Positions 22,486 through 22,517 of a DNA stretch of 22,517 bases are shown here, one piece after another. A model generated the notes under the pieces. The model was given only the letters and a program-made list of their open reading frames with translations, was not told the origin of the DNA and made no database searches. The position numbers were made by a program, and so were the translations under genes. Source of the stretch: JAUIBE01 sp035267185 (GTDB taxonomy: Bacteria > Pseudomonadota > Gammaproteobacteria > Xanthomonadales > SZUA-36). Position 1 is the first letter of the stretch. Each line of letters opens with the position of its first letter. The stretch lies in the NCBI GenBank assembly GCA_035267185.1, contig DATFLY010000069.1, forward strand, positions 1 through 22,517. Direction: 5' to 3'.

Positions 22486-22517
22486 GGGGCTTCTCATTTG
22501 GAGATACCATCGGGTTT

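Overview
The window looks like chromosomal DNA of a free-living Gram-negative gammaproteobacterium. Evidence is SlyX, several outer-membrane or exported proteins, an OmpA-type peptidoglycan-binding protein and a POT-family peptide transporter. Two exported proteins end in, or close to, an 'F-x-DGFE'-like tail, and a hydrolase carries duplicated 'GSWYDPTHDGEGF' modules. Both traits remind me of marine Xanthomonadales/Lysobacterales (Wenzhouxiangella/Marinicella-like), but I cannot verify that placement from sequence alone. I see no rRNA, tRNA, CRISPR array, transposase or phage module. Genes are short transcription units on alternating strands, and many products are exported.

Layout. 1-1481 (+): the 3' part of an OmpA-domain outer-membrane protein with two C-terminal cadherin/Ig-like repeats. 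1608-2840 (-): a two-gene unit of a YtrA-type GntR repressor and a polytopic membrane protein, with a perfect 12-bp inverted-repeat operator over its likely promoter. 3072-6652 (-): an exported acidic protein followed by a mosaic CotA/bilirubin-oxidase-like multicopper oxidase. A TAGAC/GTCTA palindrome cluster lies in the divergent gap upstream. 6858-7983 (+): a DMT/EamA transporter and a possible 51-aa Cys-containing overlapping ORF. 8101-10287 (+): an exported class-A-type serine hydrolase. 10391-11590 (-): a BaiN/YhiN-type flavoprotein, divergent from a POT transporter (11727-13280, +). 13504-14775 (+): an exported DUF547 protein, ending in a perfect 15-bp hairpin shared with the convergent beta-helix protein (14826-16286, -). 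16414-18900 (+): a TIR-TM-beta-propeller protein whose 3' end overlaps an unannotated 57-aa ORF (18879-19052). 19055-19834 (-): an outer-membrane barrel. 20207-20556 (+): two overlapping frames that may be one broken gene. 20700-20927 (+): slyX. 20942-21163 (-): a small hypothetical gene. 21346-22485 (+): an exported LamG-like two-domain protein.

The most interesting candidates are four. First, the TIR-TM-propeller receptor-like protein, predicted to have a cytosolic TIR and a periplasmic propeller, with its overlapping small ORF. Second, the 'DGFE' tail shared by unrelated exported proteins, a possible sorting or anchoring tag. Third, the multidomain multicopper oxidase with its same-strand exported neighbour. 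Fourth, the operator architecture of the GntR/membrane-protein pair. All functions are read from motifs; no database search was possible.
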